Shown here one piece after another: positions 16,364 to 24,516 of a stretch of 37,382 nucleotides of DNA. Every line of letters starts with the position of its first letter. The first letter of the stretch is position 1. A program made the position numbers and the translations under genes. Source of the stretch: Betaproteobacteria bacterium (lineage in GTDB: Bacteria; Pseudomonadota; Gammaproteobacteria; Burkholderiales; CAIKXV01); assembly GCA_021298815.1 (NCBI GenBank), contig JAJTHE010000036.1:1-37382 (forward strand). Direction: 5' to 3'. Under the pieces are notes generated by a model, which was given only the letters and a program-made list of their open reading frames with translations, had not been told where the DNA came from and ran no database searches.

Positions 16364-17485
16364 TCACGGCCGGCCGCGCGGGACGGCACCCTGCTTCGCC
16401 ACCGGGCGTGGGGCGGGCTTCGCCCGGGTCGCCTTGGCCGCCGGGGTGGGGACCGGGCCCGCAGCGAGTTCTGCCTGCACCTCGGGCAGCGTCAGCAGCA
16501 GCGCCTTCACCTGCGCCACGTCGAGCCGCTCGGTGTTGTGCGAGGTGTAGTCGTCGATCGCGGCTTCCTGCGTGTCGCCCTCGGTGAAGTACTTCGCATA
16601 ATCGAGGCCGCGGCCGTCCATCGTCACGCGCCAGTAGTCGCGCATGTCCTGCGCGCGGCGCAGCTCCTCGCGGCTGGCCAGCGTCTCGTACAGCTTCTCG
16701 CCATGGCGCATGCCGATGCGCCGGATCTGCGGCTCGATGCCGAACAGCCCGCCCAGCGCCGTGGCCAGCACGTCGACCGTGCAGGCTGGCGACTTCTTGA
16801 TGAAGATGTCGCCCGGGCGCGCGTTGCCGAAGGCGAACAGGATCAGGTCGATCGCGCCCGACAGCGGCAGCAGGAAGCGGGTCATCGCGCCTTCGGTGAT
16901 GGTCAGCGGCTTGCCGGCGCGCATCTGCGACATGAACAGCGGGATCACCGAGCCGCGGGAACACATCACGTTGCCGTAGCGCACCGCGGCGACGGTGCAG
17001 CGGCTGCGCCCGCTCGCCAGCGCCTCTCGCGCGGCCGACTGCGCGACCTTCTCCATCAGCGCCTTGGTCATGCCCATCGCGTTGATCGGATACACCGCCT
17101 TGTCGGTGGACAGGCAGACCACCTTCTTCACGCCGTTGGCCACCGCCGACTCGACCACGTTGTGGCTGCCGATGATGTTGGTGTATACCGCCTGCATCGG
17201 GAAGAATTCGCAGGACGGCACCTGCTTCAGCGCGGCGGCGTGGAACACGTAGTCGGCACCGCGCATCGCGGCATCGACGCTGTCGCGGCTGCGTACGTCG
17301 CCGATGATGAACTGGATCGACGGGTCGGCCAGTTCGACGCGCATCAGCTCCTGCTTCAGCTCGTCGCGGCTGAAGATGCGGATCTGGCCCACCTTCATGC
17401 GGCGCAGCCGCTCGAGTACCGCCCGTCCGAACGAACCGGTGCCGCCGGTGATCAGGACGGTCTTGCCGCGCAAGGATTCAGCCAT
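16364..17485 (-). CDS. fnlA: FnlA/WbjB/CapE-type UDP-GlcNAc 5-epimerase/4,6-dehydratase
   Basis: The first enzyme of UDP-L-FucNAc synthesis, a cytoplasmic SDR. In 373 residues it shows the NAD(P) motif ITGGTGSFGRAVLERL (12-27), FSRDELKQ, the family signature ALKQVPSCEFFPMQAV, and CLSTDKAVYPINAMGMTKAL, where other members have the M-K catalytic pair. It is shorter than WbpM-type enzymes and has no membrane part. The last 35 or so residues form an Ala/Pro/Lys/Arg-rich tail (PAAKATRAKPAPRPVAK) that looks unstructured and beyond the usual end. A candidate promoter lies just upstream in the 46-bp gap. Confidence 0.93.
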   Translation of the reverse strand: MAESLRGKTVLITGGTGSFGRAVLERLRRMKVGQIRIFSRDELKQELMRVELADPSIQFIIGDVRSRDSVDAAMRGADYVFHAAALKQVPSCEFFPMQAVYTNIIGSHNVVESAVANGVKKVVCLSTDKAVYPINAMGMTKALMEKVAQSAAREALASGRSRCTVAAVRYGNVMCSRGSVIPLFMSQMRAGKPLTITEGAMTRFLLPLSGAIDLILFAFGNARPGDIFIKKSPACTVDVLATALGGLFGIEPQIRRIGMRHGEKLYETLASREELRRAQDMRDYWRVTMDGRGLDYAKYFTEGDTQEAAIDDYTSHNTERLDVAQVKALLLTLPEVQAELAAGPVPTPAAKATRAKPAPRPVAKQGAVPRGRP

Positions 17486-17520
17486 CGTGCAACAGGGCCT
17501 GCAGGTGAGGGAAGCGGTCG

Positions 17521-17549
17521 ATTATTGGCGCTCAGCCGGGTTTGCGCAA
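17521..17549 (-). promoter_or_regulatory. Candidate internal promoter before fnlA
   Basis: On the minus strand TTGCGC (17544-17549) is followed by exactly 17 bp and then AATAAT (17521-17526), five of six matches to a -10 box. The -35 half lies inside the end of the WbuB-like gene and the -10 in the gap. Transcription would start near 17514, about 30 bp before the fnlA ATG at 17485. The AT-rich hexamer is unusual for this region, but the -35 matches only three of six. Confidence 0.35.
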
Positions 17550-18779
17550 TTCGGCCATCCAGCGCTCGAGCTGCCGGAACGCCTGCTCGCGGTCGAACTG
17601 GGCGAGGTAGCAGGCCCGGGCGCGGGCGCCGATCGCCTCGCGCTCCGCTGCCGGCAGCGCCGCCATCTGCACCACGGCCCTGGCCAGCGCCTCGGGATCT
17701 TCGGCGTTGCAGGCGACACCGGCGCGGGCGCGGCGGATCACGTCCGCGCCTTCGCCGTTCAGCGCCGCGATCACCGGCCGGCCGCAGGCGAGGTAGGACT
17801 GGATCTTGCCCGGGATCGTCAGCGCGAAGATGGGCTCGTCGCGCAGCGTCACCAGCAGCGCGTCCACGCGCGCGAACAGGTTGGGCATGTCCGCCATCGG
17901 CAGCGCGCCGAGCAGGCGCACCGTGCGGCCGAGCCGGCGCCGCTCGATCTCTTCCTGCACCCAGCCGCGCATCCGGCCGTCGCCGGCGATCACCCAGTGG
18001 ATGTCGCGCCGTTCGCGCAGCCGCTCGGCGGCGGCGAGGATGGTCGGGAAGTCCTGCGCCACGCCGATGTTCCCGGCGAACAGCACCTTGAAGCCCGCCG
18101 GCAGCACCGGCGTCAGCGGCGCGATGCCGTTGCCGCGCGAGGCGACCTCGCGATCGACCGGCCGGTACACCGACTCGGCCCAGCTCGGGAAGTAGCGCAG
18201 CTGCGCCGCGGTGACGCCCTGCCGTTCCAGCGGGCCGAAGAAGGCGCGCGACTGGGCGAGTACCCGGTCGCAGCGGCGGTAGATCCAGCGCGTGAGCGCC
18301 TCCACCGGTCCCAGTGCCCAGCGCGCGCGCAGCCCGCTGGCCGCGACCACGCTCTCCGGCCACAGGTCGAGCACCCAGAACAGGATCGGTGCGCCGGTCA
18401 GCGCGCGGCAGACCGTCGCCGGGATGCCCACGGTCACCGGCGAGGGCTCGAACACGAAGATCGCGTCGTAGCGCCCGTGGGCCCGCAGCGCGCCGATGGT
18501 CGAGGCCGCGAACGCGAACGACAGGTAGTTCAGTGCGAGGCGCCAGCCGGCCGCGCGGCCACGCGCCATCATCGGCACCCGGATCACCGATGCACCGAAC
18601 AGGCGCTCGCGCCACGGACCGAACAGCGGACGGTAGCCGTCATGCCAGCGGCCGCCGGGATAGTTCGGCAGCCCGGTGAGCACGGTCACCTCGTGGCCGC
18701 GGGCGACCATGCCCTCCACCAGGTCGTTGATGCGGAAGTTCTCCGGGTGGAAGTACTGGGTGACGACCAGCAGCTTCAT
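17532..18779 (-). CDS. WbuB/WbjE-like glycosyltransferase (GT4), probable FucNAc transferase
   Basis: A 415-residue GT-B enzyme. The start MKLLVVTQYFHPENFRINDL, then GHEVTVLTGLPNYPGG, is characteristic of the WbuB/WbjE group that goes with fnlABC and adds L-FucNAc to the lipid-linked acceptor. Further landmarks are PILFWVLDLWPESVVAASGL, VLFAGNIGVAQDFPTILAAA, WVIAGDGRMRGWVQEEI and the donor-site region PGKIQSYLACGRPVIAALNG. It lies upstream of fnlA, whereas in Pseudomonas O11-type loci the equivalent gene follows fnlC. The ATG at 18779 overlaps the stop of the upstream GT4 as ATGA. FucNAc specificity is inferred from family and neighbours. Confidence 0.87.
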   Translation of the reverse strand: MKLLVVTQYFHPENFRINDLVEGMVARGHEVTVLTGLPNYPGGRWHDGYRPLFGPWRERLFGASVIRVPMMARGRAAGWRLALNYLSFAFAASTIGALRAHGRYDAIFVFEPSPVTVGIPATVCRALTGAPILFWVLDLWPESVVAASGLRARWALGPVEALTRWIYRRCDRVLAQSRAFFGPLERQGVTAAQLRYFPSWAESVYRPVDREVASRGNGIAPLTPVLPAGFKVLFAGNIGVAQDFPTILAAAERLRERRDIHWVIAGDGRMRGWVQEEIERRRLGRTVRLLGALPMADMPNLFARVDALLVTLRDEPIFALTIPGKIQSYLACGRPVIAALNGEGADVIRRARAGVACNAEDPEALARAVVQMAALPAAEREAIGARARACYLAQFDREQAFRQLERWMAELRKPG

Positions 18780-19939
18780 CCCAGCACCGAACGGTAGAGC
18801 GCGACCACGCGCTCGGTGAAGCGGTCCCAGGTGAACAGCGCGGCGCGCTCGCGGGTGCGGCGGGCGATCGATTCGCGCGGCTCCGGGTCCGCCAGCGCCT
18901 GTTCGATCGCCGCGCGCATCGAGTCGCTCGACATCGCATCGAAATAGCCGATCGCATCGCCCCCGAACTCCGGCATCGGCGCGACGTCCGAGGCGACCAC
19001 CGGCACGCCATGGGCCATCGCCTCGAGCAGGATGTTCGGGCTGTTCTCGATCAGCGACGGGAACACGAACAGCCGTGCGGACGCATAGAGCGTCGACAGC
19101 TCGATGCCGCCCGCGCCCGGGATGATGCAGGTATCGCCGGCGATGCCGAGGGTCGCGGCCAGCGCGGCCACTTCGCGGTGGTAGTCGGCGTCCCAGGGCC
19201 GGCCGACCAGCACCAGCTGCAGCCCGGCGCGGCGCGCCGGCGCGAGCGCGGCGAACGCGCGCACCAGGCGCTCGAAGTTCTTGTAGCGATAGAAGTGCGA
19301 CACGTAGAGCAGGTAGTCGCCGCGGATGCCCATCGATCCCAGCAGCCGCGCCCTCGCGGCCGGATCCTCGATGCCGGGCAGCACCTGCACCCCGTTCGGG
19401 ATCACCTCGATCTTCGCGGCGTCGATGCCGCGGTCGACGAGCATCGCGCGGCAGGTCTCCGACAGCGCGATCACGCAGCGCGCACGCCGCGCCGAAGAGA
19501 CGATCGTGCGCGCGAGCACGTCCAGGCGCAGGCGGGCCAGCAGGCGTGCCTCTGCCGCGCGCGCGTCGGGCGAGAACGGCGCGAGGTTGGAGACGCCGAC
19601 GATGGACGGGATCGCCCCCGGGAAGCGCAGCGGCAGGTCGTGCGAGAAGGTGAGGTAGGCGCGCGCGCCGCTCGCCGCGAGCAGGGCCGGCAGGCGTGCG
19701 TTCTGCCAGGCGATCCGCCGCAGCGCGATGCCGGGCGCGTCGAAATGCAGTTCGTCGACCACGAGGTCGGCGCGGCCGTCGGCGAAGCCGAGCGCGCCGT
19801 CGGCATGCAGGATGTGCAGCCGCGTGTCGGGATCATGTTCGCGCACGCGGCCGAGGAAGGCGCGTGCGCGGGTGAGCTGCCCGCCGGTGCGCGCGGCCAG
19901 GAAGTCGAGCAGCAGGGTCGGTGGCTTCGCGGGGCTCAT
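18776..19939 (-). CDS. Glycosyltransferase family 4
   Basis: A 387-residue GT-B fold glycosyltransferase. The N-terminal acceptor domain begins TLLLDFLAARTGGQLTRARA, and ALSETCRAMLVDRGIDAAKI precedes IPNGVQVLPGIEDP at the domain junction. The C-terminal nucleotide-sugar domain has LLYVSHFYRYKNFERLVRAF, LVLVGRPW and the EX7E-type donor motif ENSPNILLEAMAHGVPVV. It probably adds one O-unit sugar on the cytoplasmic face. It sits 10 bp after an asparagine-synthase-type gene and overlaps the WbuB-like gene by 4 bp. Donor unknown. Confidence 0.82.
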   Translation of the reverse strand: MSPAKPPTLLLDFLAARTGGQLTRARAFLGRVREHDPDTRLHILHADGALGFADGRADLVVDELHFDAPGIALRRIAWQNARLPALLAASGARAYLTFSHDLPLRFPGAIPSIVGVSNLAPFSPDARAAEARLLARLRLDVLARTIVSSARRARCVIALSETCRAMLVDRGIDAAKIEVIPNGVQVLPGIEDPAARARLLGSMGIRGDYLLYVSHFYRYKNFERLVRAFAALAPARRAGLQLVLVGRPWDADYHREVAALAATLGIAGDTCIIPGAGGIELSTLYASARLFVFPSLIENSPNILLEAMAHGVPVVASDVAPMPEFGGDAIGYFDAMSSDSMRAAIEQALADPEPRESIARRTRERAALFTWDRFTERVVALYRSVLG

Positions 19940-19949
19940 CGGGTGGAGG

Positions 19950-21836
19950 TCACGGGCAGAAGCGGCGGTGCCAGCGTTCGAACATCATGATCGCCCACAG
20001 CAGGTGTTCATGGTTGCGCGTACCCGCCACATGCTGCTCGAACGCGAGCCGCGCGGCGGCGCGGTCGATCCAGCCCGAGCGGACCAGGAACCCATCCTCG
20101 ACCGACTCGCGCGCGTCGCCGCGCAGTTCGGCGCGCAGCCAGTCACGGATCGGCACGATGAAGCCAGCCTTCGGCCGGTCGATCAGCGCCTGCGGCAGGT
20201 GGCGCGCGAGCAGCAGGCGCAGCGCGCGCTTGCCGCCGGACGGATGCACCTTCAGCGACGCAGGCAGTGCCCGCGCGAACTCGACCACCCGCCAGTCGAG
20301 GAACGGGTTGCGCGCCTCCAGCGCATGGGCCATCGACGCGCGGTCGACCTTCACCAGGATGTCGGACTCGAGGTAGCTGCGCAGGTCGAGGTCCATCAGC
20401 CGCTGCGCCTGCGCGCCGGCCGGCACCTGGTGGTCGAGCAGGTCGCGCAGGAAGGCCGCGGCAGGCCCGCCGTCGGCATCGCGCGCGAACAGGGGCCGTG
20501 TGAGCAGCCGCAGCGGGCTGCGGAAGCGCGCATGCATGGCCGCCAGGTCGGCGGCCGACAGGGCGGACAGCGCCAGCGCCGCACGATGGCCGGGGACGTG
20601 CCGGGCGAGCGCGGACAACAGCCCCGCGAAGGGCGCTGCGCGCCGGCGCCAGGGCTCGAGCCGTCCGGCGAGCGGATAGTAGGGATAGCCGCCGAACAGT
20701 TCGTCGCCGCCGTCGCCCGACAGCGCGACCGTCACCTCGCGCCGTGCCAGGCCAGACACCAGCAGCGTCGGCAGGGCGGAGGAATCGGCGAACGGCTCGT
20801 CGTAGTGGCGGGTGAGTGCATCGACCGATGACAGCAGGTCGGACGGGCCGATCACCAGGCGTGTGTTCTGCACGCCGAGGTAGCCGGCCACCGCCTCGGC
20901 ATGGACCGACTCGTCGTAGCGCGGATCGTCGAAGCCGATGGTGTAGGTGCGCACCGACTGCGAATGGCGGCGCATCAGCGCGACCACCAGGCTGGAATCG
21001 ATGCCGCCGCTGAGGAAGGCCCCGACCGGCACGTCGCTGATCAGGCGCAGCGCGACGCTGGATTCGAGCAGGGATTCCAGGGCATCGAGCCGTGCGGTCT
21101 CGCCAGATGGCCCGTCGTCCGATGCGCCCGCCGGCGGCACGCGGGCGAGCGGCGGGTCCGGCTGCAGCGACCACCAGCGGCTGACGGTGCCGGCCCCCGC
21201 CGCGTCCACCGCCAGCATGCAGCCGGCGCCGAGCCGCTGCACCTCCTCGAAGATCGACGCTTCGCCCGCGACATAGCCGAGGTCGAGGTAGCGCTCGGTG
21301 GCGCTGCGCGACAGCGTGAACGACAGGTCGCCGAAGGCGAGCAGCGCCTGCGGCGTCGAGCCGAACACCAGCCGCTGGCGGTCGAGGCGGTAGTAGAGCG
21401 GCTTCACCCCGAGGCGGTCGCGCACCAGGAACAGGCGGCGCCGGCGCGCGTCCCACAGCGCGAAGGCGAACATGCCGTTGAAGCGCTGCAGGCAGGTCGG
21501 CCCCCACTGCGCCCAGGCGGCGAGGATCACCTCGGTGTCGGAGTCCGACGTGAAGGCATGGCCGTGGCGGACGAGCTCGGCGCGCACGTCGCGGTAGTTG
21601 TAGACCTCGCCGTTGAAGGTGATGCTCAGCGCGGCGGCGGCGTGGTGCATCGGCTGGTGGCCGCGCGGCGACAGGTCGAGCACCGACAGGCGCCGGTGCG
21701 CGAGGCCGACCGGCCCGTCGATCCACAGGCCCGCATCGTCGGGACCGCGATGCAGGAGGCTGTCGCGCGCTCGGGAGAGCGCCGCCGCGTCGATCGCGGC
21801 GCCGTGGAACTCCATGCGCCCGGCGATGCCGCACAT
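19950..21836 (-). CDS. asnB: Asparagine synthase-type glutamine amidotransferase (AsnB-like) 1
   Basis: A 628-residue class II amidotransferase with a synthetase domain. Cys2 after the start Met is the glutaminase nucleophile (MCGIAG); RRLSVLDLSPRGHQPM (48-63), FNGEVYNYRDVR (74-85) and SDSDTEVI complete the glutaminase domain. The synthetase PP-loop LSGGIDSS is at 275-282, with LSGDGGDELFGGY and ESDILVKVDRASMAHALEARNPF. Such enzymes inside O-antigen loci are thought to amidate uronic acids or other carboxyl groups rather than make free asparagine. That role is inferred from place, as a second copy occurs 5 kb away. It starts 15 bp downstream of a methyltransferase gene. Confidence 0.9.
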   Translation of the reverse strand: MCGIAGRMEFHGAAIDAAALSRARDSLLHRGPDDAGLWIDGPVGLAHRRLSVLDLSPRGHQPMHHAAAALSITFNGEVYNYRDVRAELVRHGHAFTSDSDTEVILAAWAQWGPTCLQRFNGMFAFALWDARRRRLFLVRDRLGVKPLYYRLDRQRLVFGSTPQALLAFGDLSFTLSRSATERYLDLGYVAGEASIFEEVQRLGAGCMLAVDAAGAGTVSRWWSLQPDPPLARVPPAGASDDGPSGETARLDALESLLESSVALRLISDVPVGAFLSGGIDSSLVVALMRRHSQSVRTYTIGFDDPRYDESVHAEAVAGYLGVQNTRLVIGPSDLLSSVDALTRHYDEPFADSSALPTLLVSGLARREVTVALSGDGGDELFGGYPYYPLAGRLEPWRRRAAPFAGLLSALARHVPGHRAALALSALSAADLAAMHARFRSPLRLLTRPLFARDADGGPAAAFLRDLLDHQVPAGAQAQRLMDLDLRSYLESDILVKVDRASMAHALEARNPFLDWRVVEFARALPASLKVHPSGGKRALRLLLARHLPQALIDRPKAGFIVPIRDWLRAELRGDARESVEDGFLVRSGWIDRAAARLAFEQHVAGTRNHEHLLWAIMMFERWHRRFCP

Positions 21837-21851
21837 CGTCGCTGCGGCCGG

Positions 21852-22889
21852 TCAGCGTGTCGCCGTGACCGGCAGGCCGATGCGCCGGCCGCCGATCCGC
21901 CGGATGTCGGAGCATCCGGCCTCACGCAGCCAGCGTTCGACCGTGGGCCAGGTCTGCGGCTGGTCGTAGGCGGGCGCGAACCAGTCGAAGGTATCGAGCA
22001 GTGCCCATTCGTCGCGCTGCTCGGGCGTGAGCGGCAGGATGCCCTTGTAGTTGGCCACCGGCACCAGCTTGCGCAGGTAGGGTCCCAGCAGCGGCACCGC
22101 TGCGCAGGCATCGCTCACCTTGAGCATCGGCGGCACCCAGCGCTGCAGCAGGCGGAACAGACGGTCCTGCGGCATGCGCGTGGTCAGGGCGCGCAGCGGG
22201 TAGCGCGGCGTCATGAACGCGGTCGGCTTGTGCTCGTAGATCCAGCAGGCGAGCCGGCCGCCGGGCCTGAGCATCGGTGGCAGCGCCTTCACCGCCCGTT
22301 CGACGTCCGGGGTGTGCTGCAGCACGCCGATCGAGTAGACGAAGTCGAAGGATGCCGGCGGGAACGGCAGGTCGTAGATGCTCGCCTGCACGACGGTCAG
22401 CCGGGGATGCGGACCGAGGTTGGCCTGGCAGGCATCGACCGCGCTCGACAGGTCGACCGCCACCACTTCCGCGCCGGCATCGAGTGCGATCTGCGCAAAA
22501 CGCCCGGCCCCGCAGCCGGCGTCGAGCACGCGCTTGCCGGCAAGGTTGCCGAGGTCCCAGCCGGTCACCAGCCGGAAGCGGTCGCGCGAGATGGTCGTGC
22601 CGTTGTAGCGGTCGAGCTGGGTGCGGCTGAAGGTGTTCCACTGCATGCCGAAGTTGGACGCGTACACGTCGTCGGGCACGAAGCGCGCGACGCCGCCCTT
22701 CACCGCGTAGCGTCGGCCGGACGGGGATACCAGCGCCCCCGGCTCGCCGGCGGCGGCCGGTTCGACGAACTGCAGGGGCTCGCCGGTACCTGGGCAGATG
22801 AAGATCGGTTCGATCGCGGTCGGAAACGGAAGGAAGGGGGCTGCAGGGGAAAAAGAGGAAGAAGCGGAAGGCGGCGGCATGCCGGGCAT
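21852..22889 (-). CDS. SAM-dependent methyltransferase with degenerate Trm112-like N-terminus
   Basis: A 345-residue class I methyltransferase. SAM motif I is RVLDAGCGAGRFAQIALDAG (about 120-139), followed by VVAVDLSSAVDACQANL, LPFPPASFDFVYSIGVLQHTPD and MLRPGGRLACWIYEHKP. Residues 28-72 (FICPGTGEPLQF, LVSPSGRRYAVKGGVARFVPD) match a Trm112-like ribbon, but only one Cys (32) remains of the usual zinc ligands. The first 25 residues are Ser/Pro/Phe-rich and may not be native; ATG 22880 is an alternative. The chosen ATG overlaps the upstream methyltransferase stop as TGATG. Similar proteins are common in capsule and O-antigen clusters with unknown acceptors. Confidence 0.82.
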   Translation of the reverse strand: MPGMPPPSASSSFSPAAPFLPFPTAIEPIFICPGTGEPLQFVEPAAAGEPGALVSPSGRRYAVKGGVARFVPDDVYASNFGMQWNTFSRTQLDRYNGTTISRDRFRLVTGWDLGNLAGKRVLDAGCGAGRFAQIALDAGAEVVAVDLSSAVDACQANLGPHPRLTVVQASIYDLPFPPASFDFVYSIGVLQHTPDVERAVKALPPMLRPGGRLACWIYEHKPTAFMTPRYPLRALTTRMPQDRLFRLLQRWVPPMLKVSDACAAVPLLGPYLRKLVPVANYKGILPLTPEQRDEWALLDTFDWFAPAYDQPQTWPTVERWLREAGCSDIRRIGGRRIGLPVTATR

Positions 22890-23602
22890 CAACGCCCGGC
22901 CGGCTTCTGCGCTTCCACGAACAACGTCTCGTCCGGCCGATTATCCAGCAGCGACAGATCGGGTGCACGTCCCTCGCGCCATGCCCTGCGTTCGACCGCG
23001 GTGAAGCCCGCGGCTTCGAGCGCGTCGCGCAGGAGATCGAAGTCGTACATGTACTTGTGCCGGGCCAGGAAGCTCGACCGGTCCTCGACGAAGAAGTACT
23101 GCTCGAGCATCTCCCGCGCCTGGCCGCGCCGGTAGCACTCGACCGCGTAGGCAAGGTCCGGCACGCAGACCCGCACCAGGCCGCCCGGCTTCAGGATGCG
23201 CAGCGATTCGCGCATCAGCACGACGGCTTCGTCGCGGAACAGGTGCTCGACGAAATGCGAGGAATAGACGACGTCGACGCTGTCGTCGTCGAAGGGCAGG
23301 CTGTGCGCGAGATCGTGGTGCACGAAGCGGTTGCCGGACAGCAGGCCGATGTACTGCTCGCGCGTGTAGTAGCGGTTCGAGCCGGACAACCGGTAGGCGA
23401 TCGGCAGCAGCGCGCGCGGCAGGTTGGCCAGCACCGCGTTCAGGCTGGCATCGACGTTGATCCAGCCGGGGGCGACCGCGAGGCCGCAGCCGAGGTTCAC
23501 CTTCACCCGGCCGTCCACCGGGTCGCACGTGGTGCGTACGCGCCGGCCGCGGCGCAGCCGGCCGAGCATCAGTGTCGCGGTATCGATCAGCCAGCGCATC
23601 AT
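22889..23602 (-). CDS. SAM-dependent methyltransferase, short
   Basis: A 237-residue class I methyltransferase of the Methyltransf_11 type. Motif I is VKVNLGCGLAVAPGWINVD (33-51), with Asp51 as the expected ribose-binding acidic residue; LPFDDDSVDVVYSSHFVEHL and ILKPGGLVRVCVPDL follow. The family often precedes or follows glycosyltransferases in surface polysaccharide loci. It is the middle one of three adjacent methyltransferase genes whose start and stop codons overlap, ATGATG at 23602 with the gene upstream and TGATG with the gene downstream. Acceptor unknown. Confidence 0.8.
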   Translation of the reverse strand: MMRWLIDTATLMLGRLRRGRRVRTTCDPVDGRVKVNLGCGLAVAPGWINVDASLNAVLANLPRALLPIAYRLSGSNRYYTREQYIGLLSGNRFVHHDLAHSLPFDDDSVDVVYSSHFVEHLFRDEAVVLMRESLRILKPGGLVRVCVPDLAYAVECYRRGQAREMLEQYFFVEDRSSFLARHKYMYDFDLLRDALEAAGFTAVERRAWREGRAPDLSLLDNRPDETLFVEAQKPAGR

Positions 23603-24516
23603 GGTGTCGGCGGCGTTCCTTCGGGGGACATCGGATGCATCAGCATCATGCCGTCGCGCACGGCATAGCGGGCGCCGCATCCGGCGCACTGCAGGATTTC
23701 CGGCCCGCAGCCTTGCAGGTCCGGATGGTGGCATGCCGGGCAGCGCAGCAGGGGCAACAGGTCGAGCGCGCGATTGCGCGCACCCTGCGACAGCAGCCGG
23801 CGCAGTCCGGCCAGCACGTGCTGGCGCAGGCCGGTCGCGCCGGCCTCGTGCGGCGCCGTCCCGCCGCCTGCGATGCCAGCCGATTCGTCCGGATCGAACT
23901 GTACGTCATCGTCGAGCACCTCGTAGTCGATCCGGCCCCGCCAGTAGTGGCGGACATGGAAGTCGAACGGATGGTTCGGGATCGTCTCGCCTGCGATCCA
24001 GCGCTTCGCGCGCGGCTCGTACAGTTCGACCAGGGTCGGGTCGGTGCGCCAGCCCGGCTTGCGCCGGATCAGCAGGCGGCCGTCGCGCACGGTGATCTCC
24101 AGCCGATGGTCGCGGTAGGGATTGACCCGCTCCATGAAGGCATCCGGCACCTCGATGTAGCCGGCGCGTGCGACGCGCTGCAGCTCGCCGAGGAAGCGCG
24201 CCGGCTCGGTCGAGTGTTCGAGCACGTGCGAGGCGATCACGAAGTCGAACGCCTGGTCGCGGAACGGCAGGTTCTCGACGAAGCCGAGCACGGTAGGCCG
24301 GTCGGCCACCAGCGGCACCCAGTGCCGCTCGCGTGTCGCTTCGTAGGCGTCGAGCAGCACGTTCGCGCGCGCATACGGATTTCCGCCGGAGCCCACTTCA
24401 AGCACCAGCGCATCGCGCGGCACCGGGCAGTGGAGCCGGCGCAGCGACCATGCGAGGCGGTCGCGGCCGAATCGGCGCAGCAGGCGCATCGGTGCGGATT
24501 CCGGCGCGCCGATCAT
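23599..24516 (-). CDS. SAM-dependent methyltransferase with C-terminal zinc-ribbon
   Basis: A 305-residue protein. The N-terminal half is a class I methyltransferase with VLEVGSGGNPYARANVLLDA (38-57), LPFRDQAFDFVIASHVLEHS and a modified final motif (VARAGYIEVPDAFME). Residues 257-291 form a complete Trm112-like zinc ribbon with CPAC (259/262) and CAGC (277/280), then ARYAVRDGMMLMHP. Trm112-like parts usually lie at the N-terminus of such enzymes, so the C-terminal position is unusual. It begins in an ATGA overlap with the upstream CgeB-like gene and overlaps the next methyltransferase. Whether the ribbon helps this protein or the neighbouring enzyme with a decayed ribbon is open. Confidence 0.78.
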   Translation of the reverse strand: MIGAPESAPMRLLRRFGRDRLAWSLRRLHCPVPRDALVLEVGSGGNPYARANVLLDAYEATRERHWVPLVADRPTVLGFVENLPFRDQAFDFVIASHVLEHSTEPARFLGELQRVARAGYIEVPDAFMERVNPYRDHRLEITVRDGRLLIRRKPGWRTDPTLVELYEPRAKRWIAGETIPNHPFDFHVRHYWRGRIDYEVLDDDVQFDPDESAGIAGGGTAPHEAGATGLRQHVLAGLRRLLSQGARNRALDLLPLLRCPACHHPDLQGCGPEILQCAGCGARYAVRDGMMLMHPMSPEGTPPTP

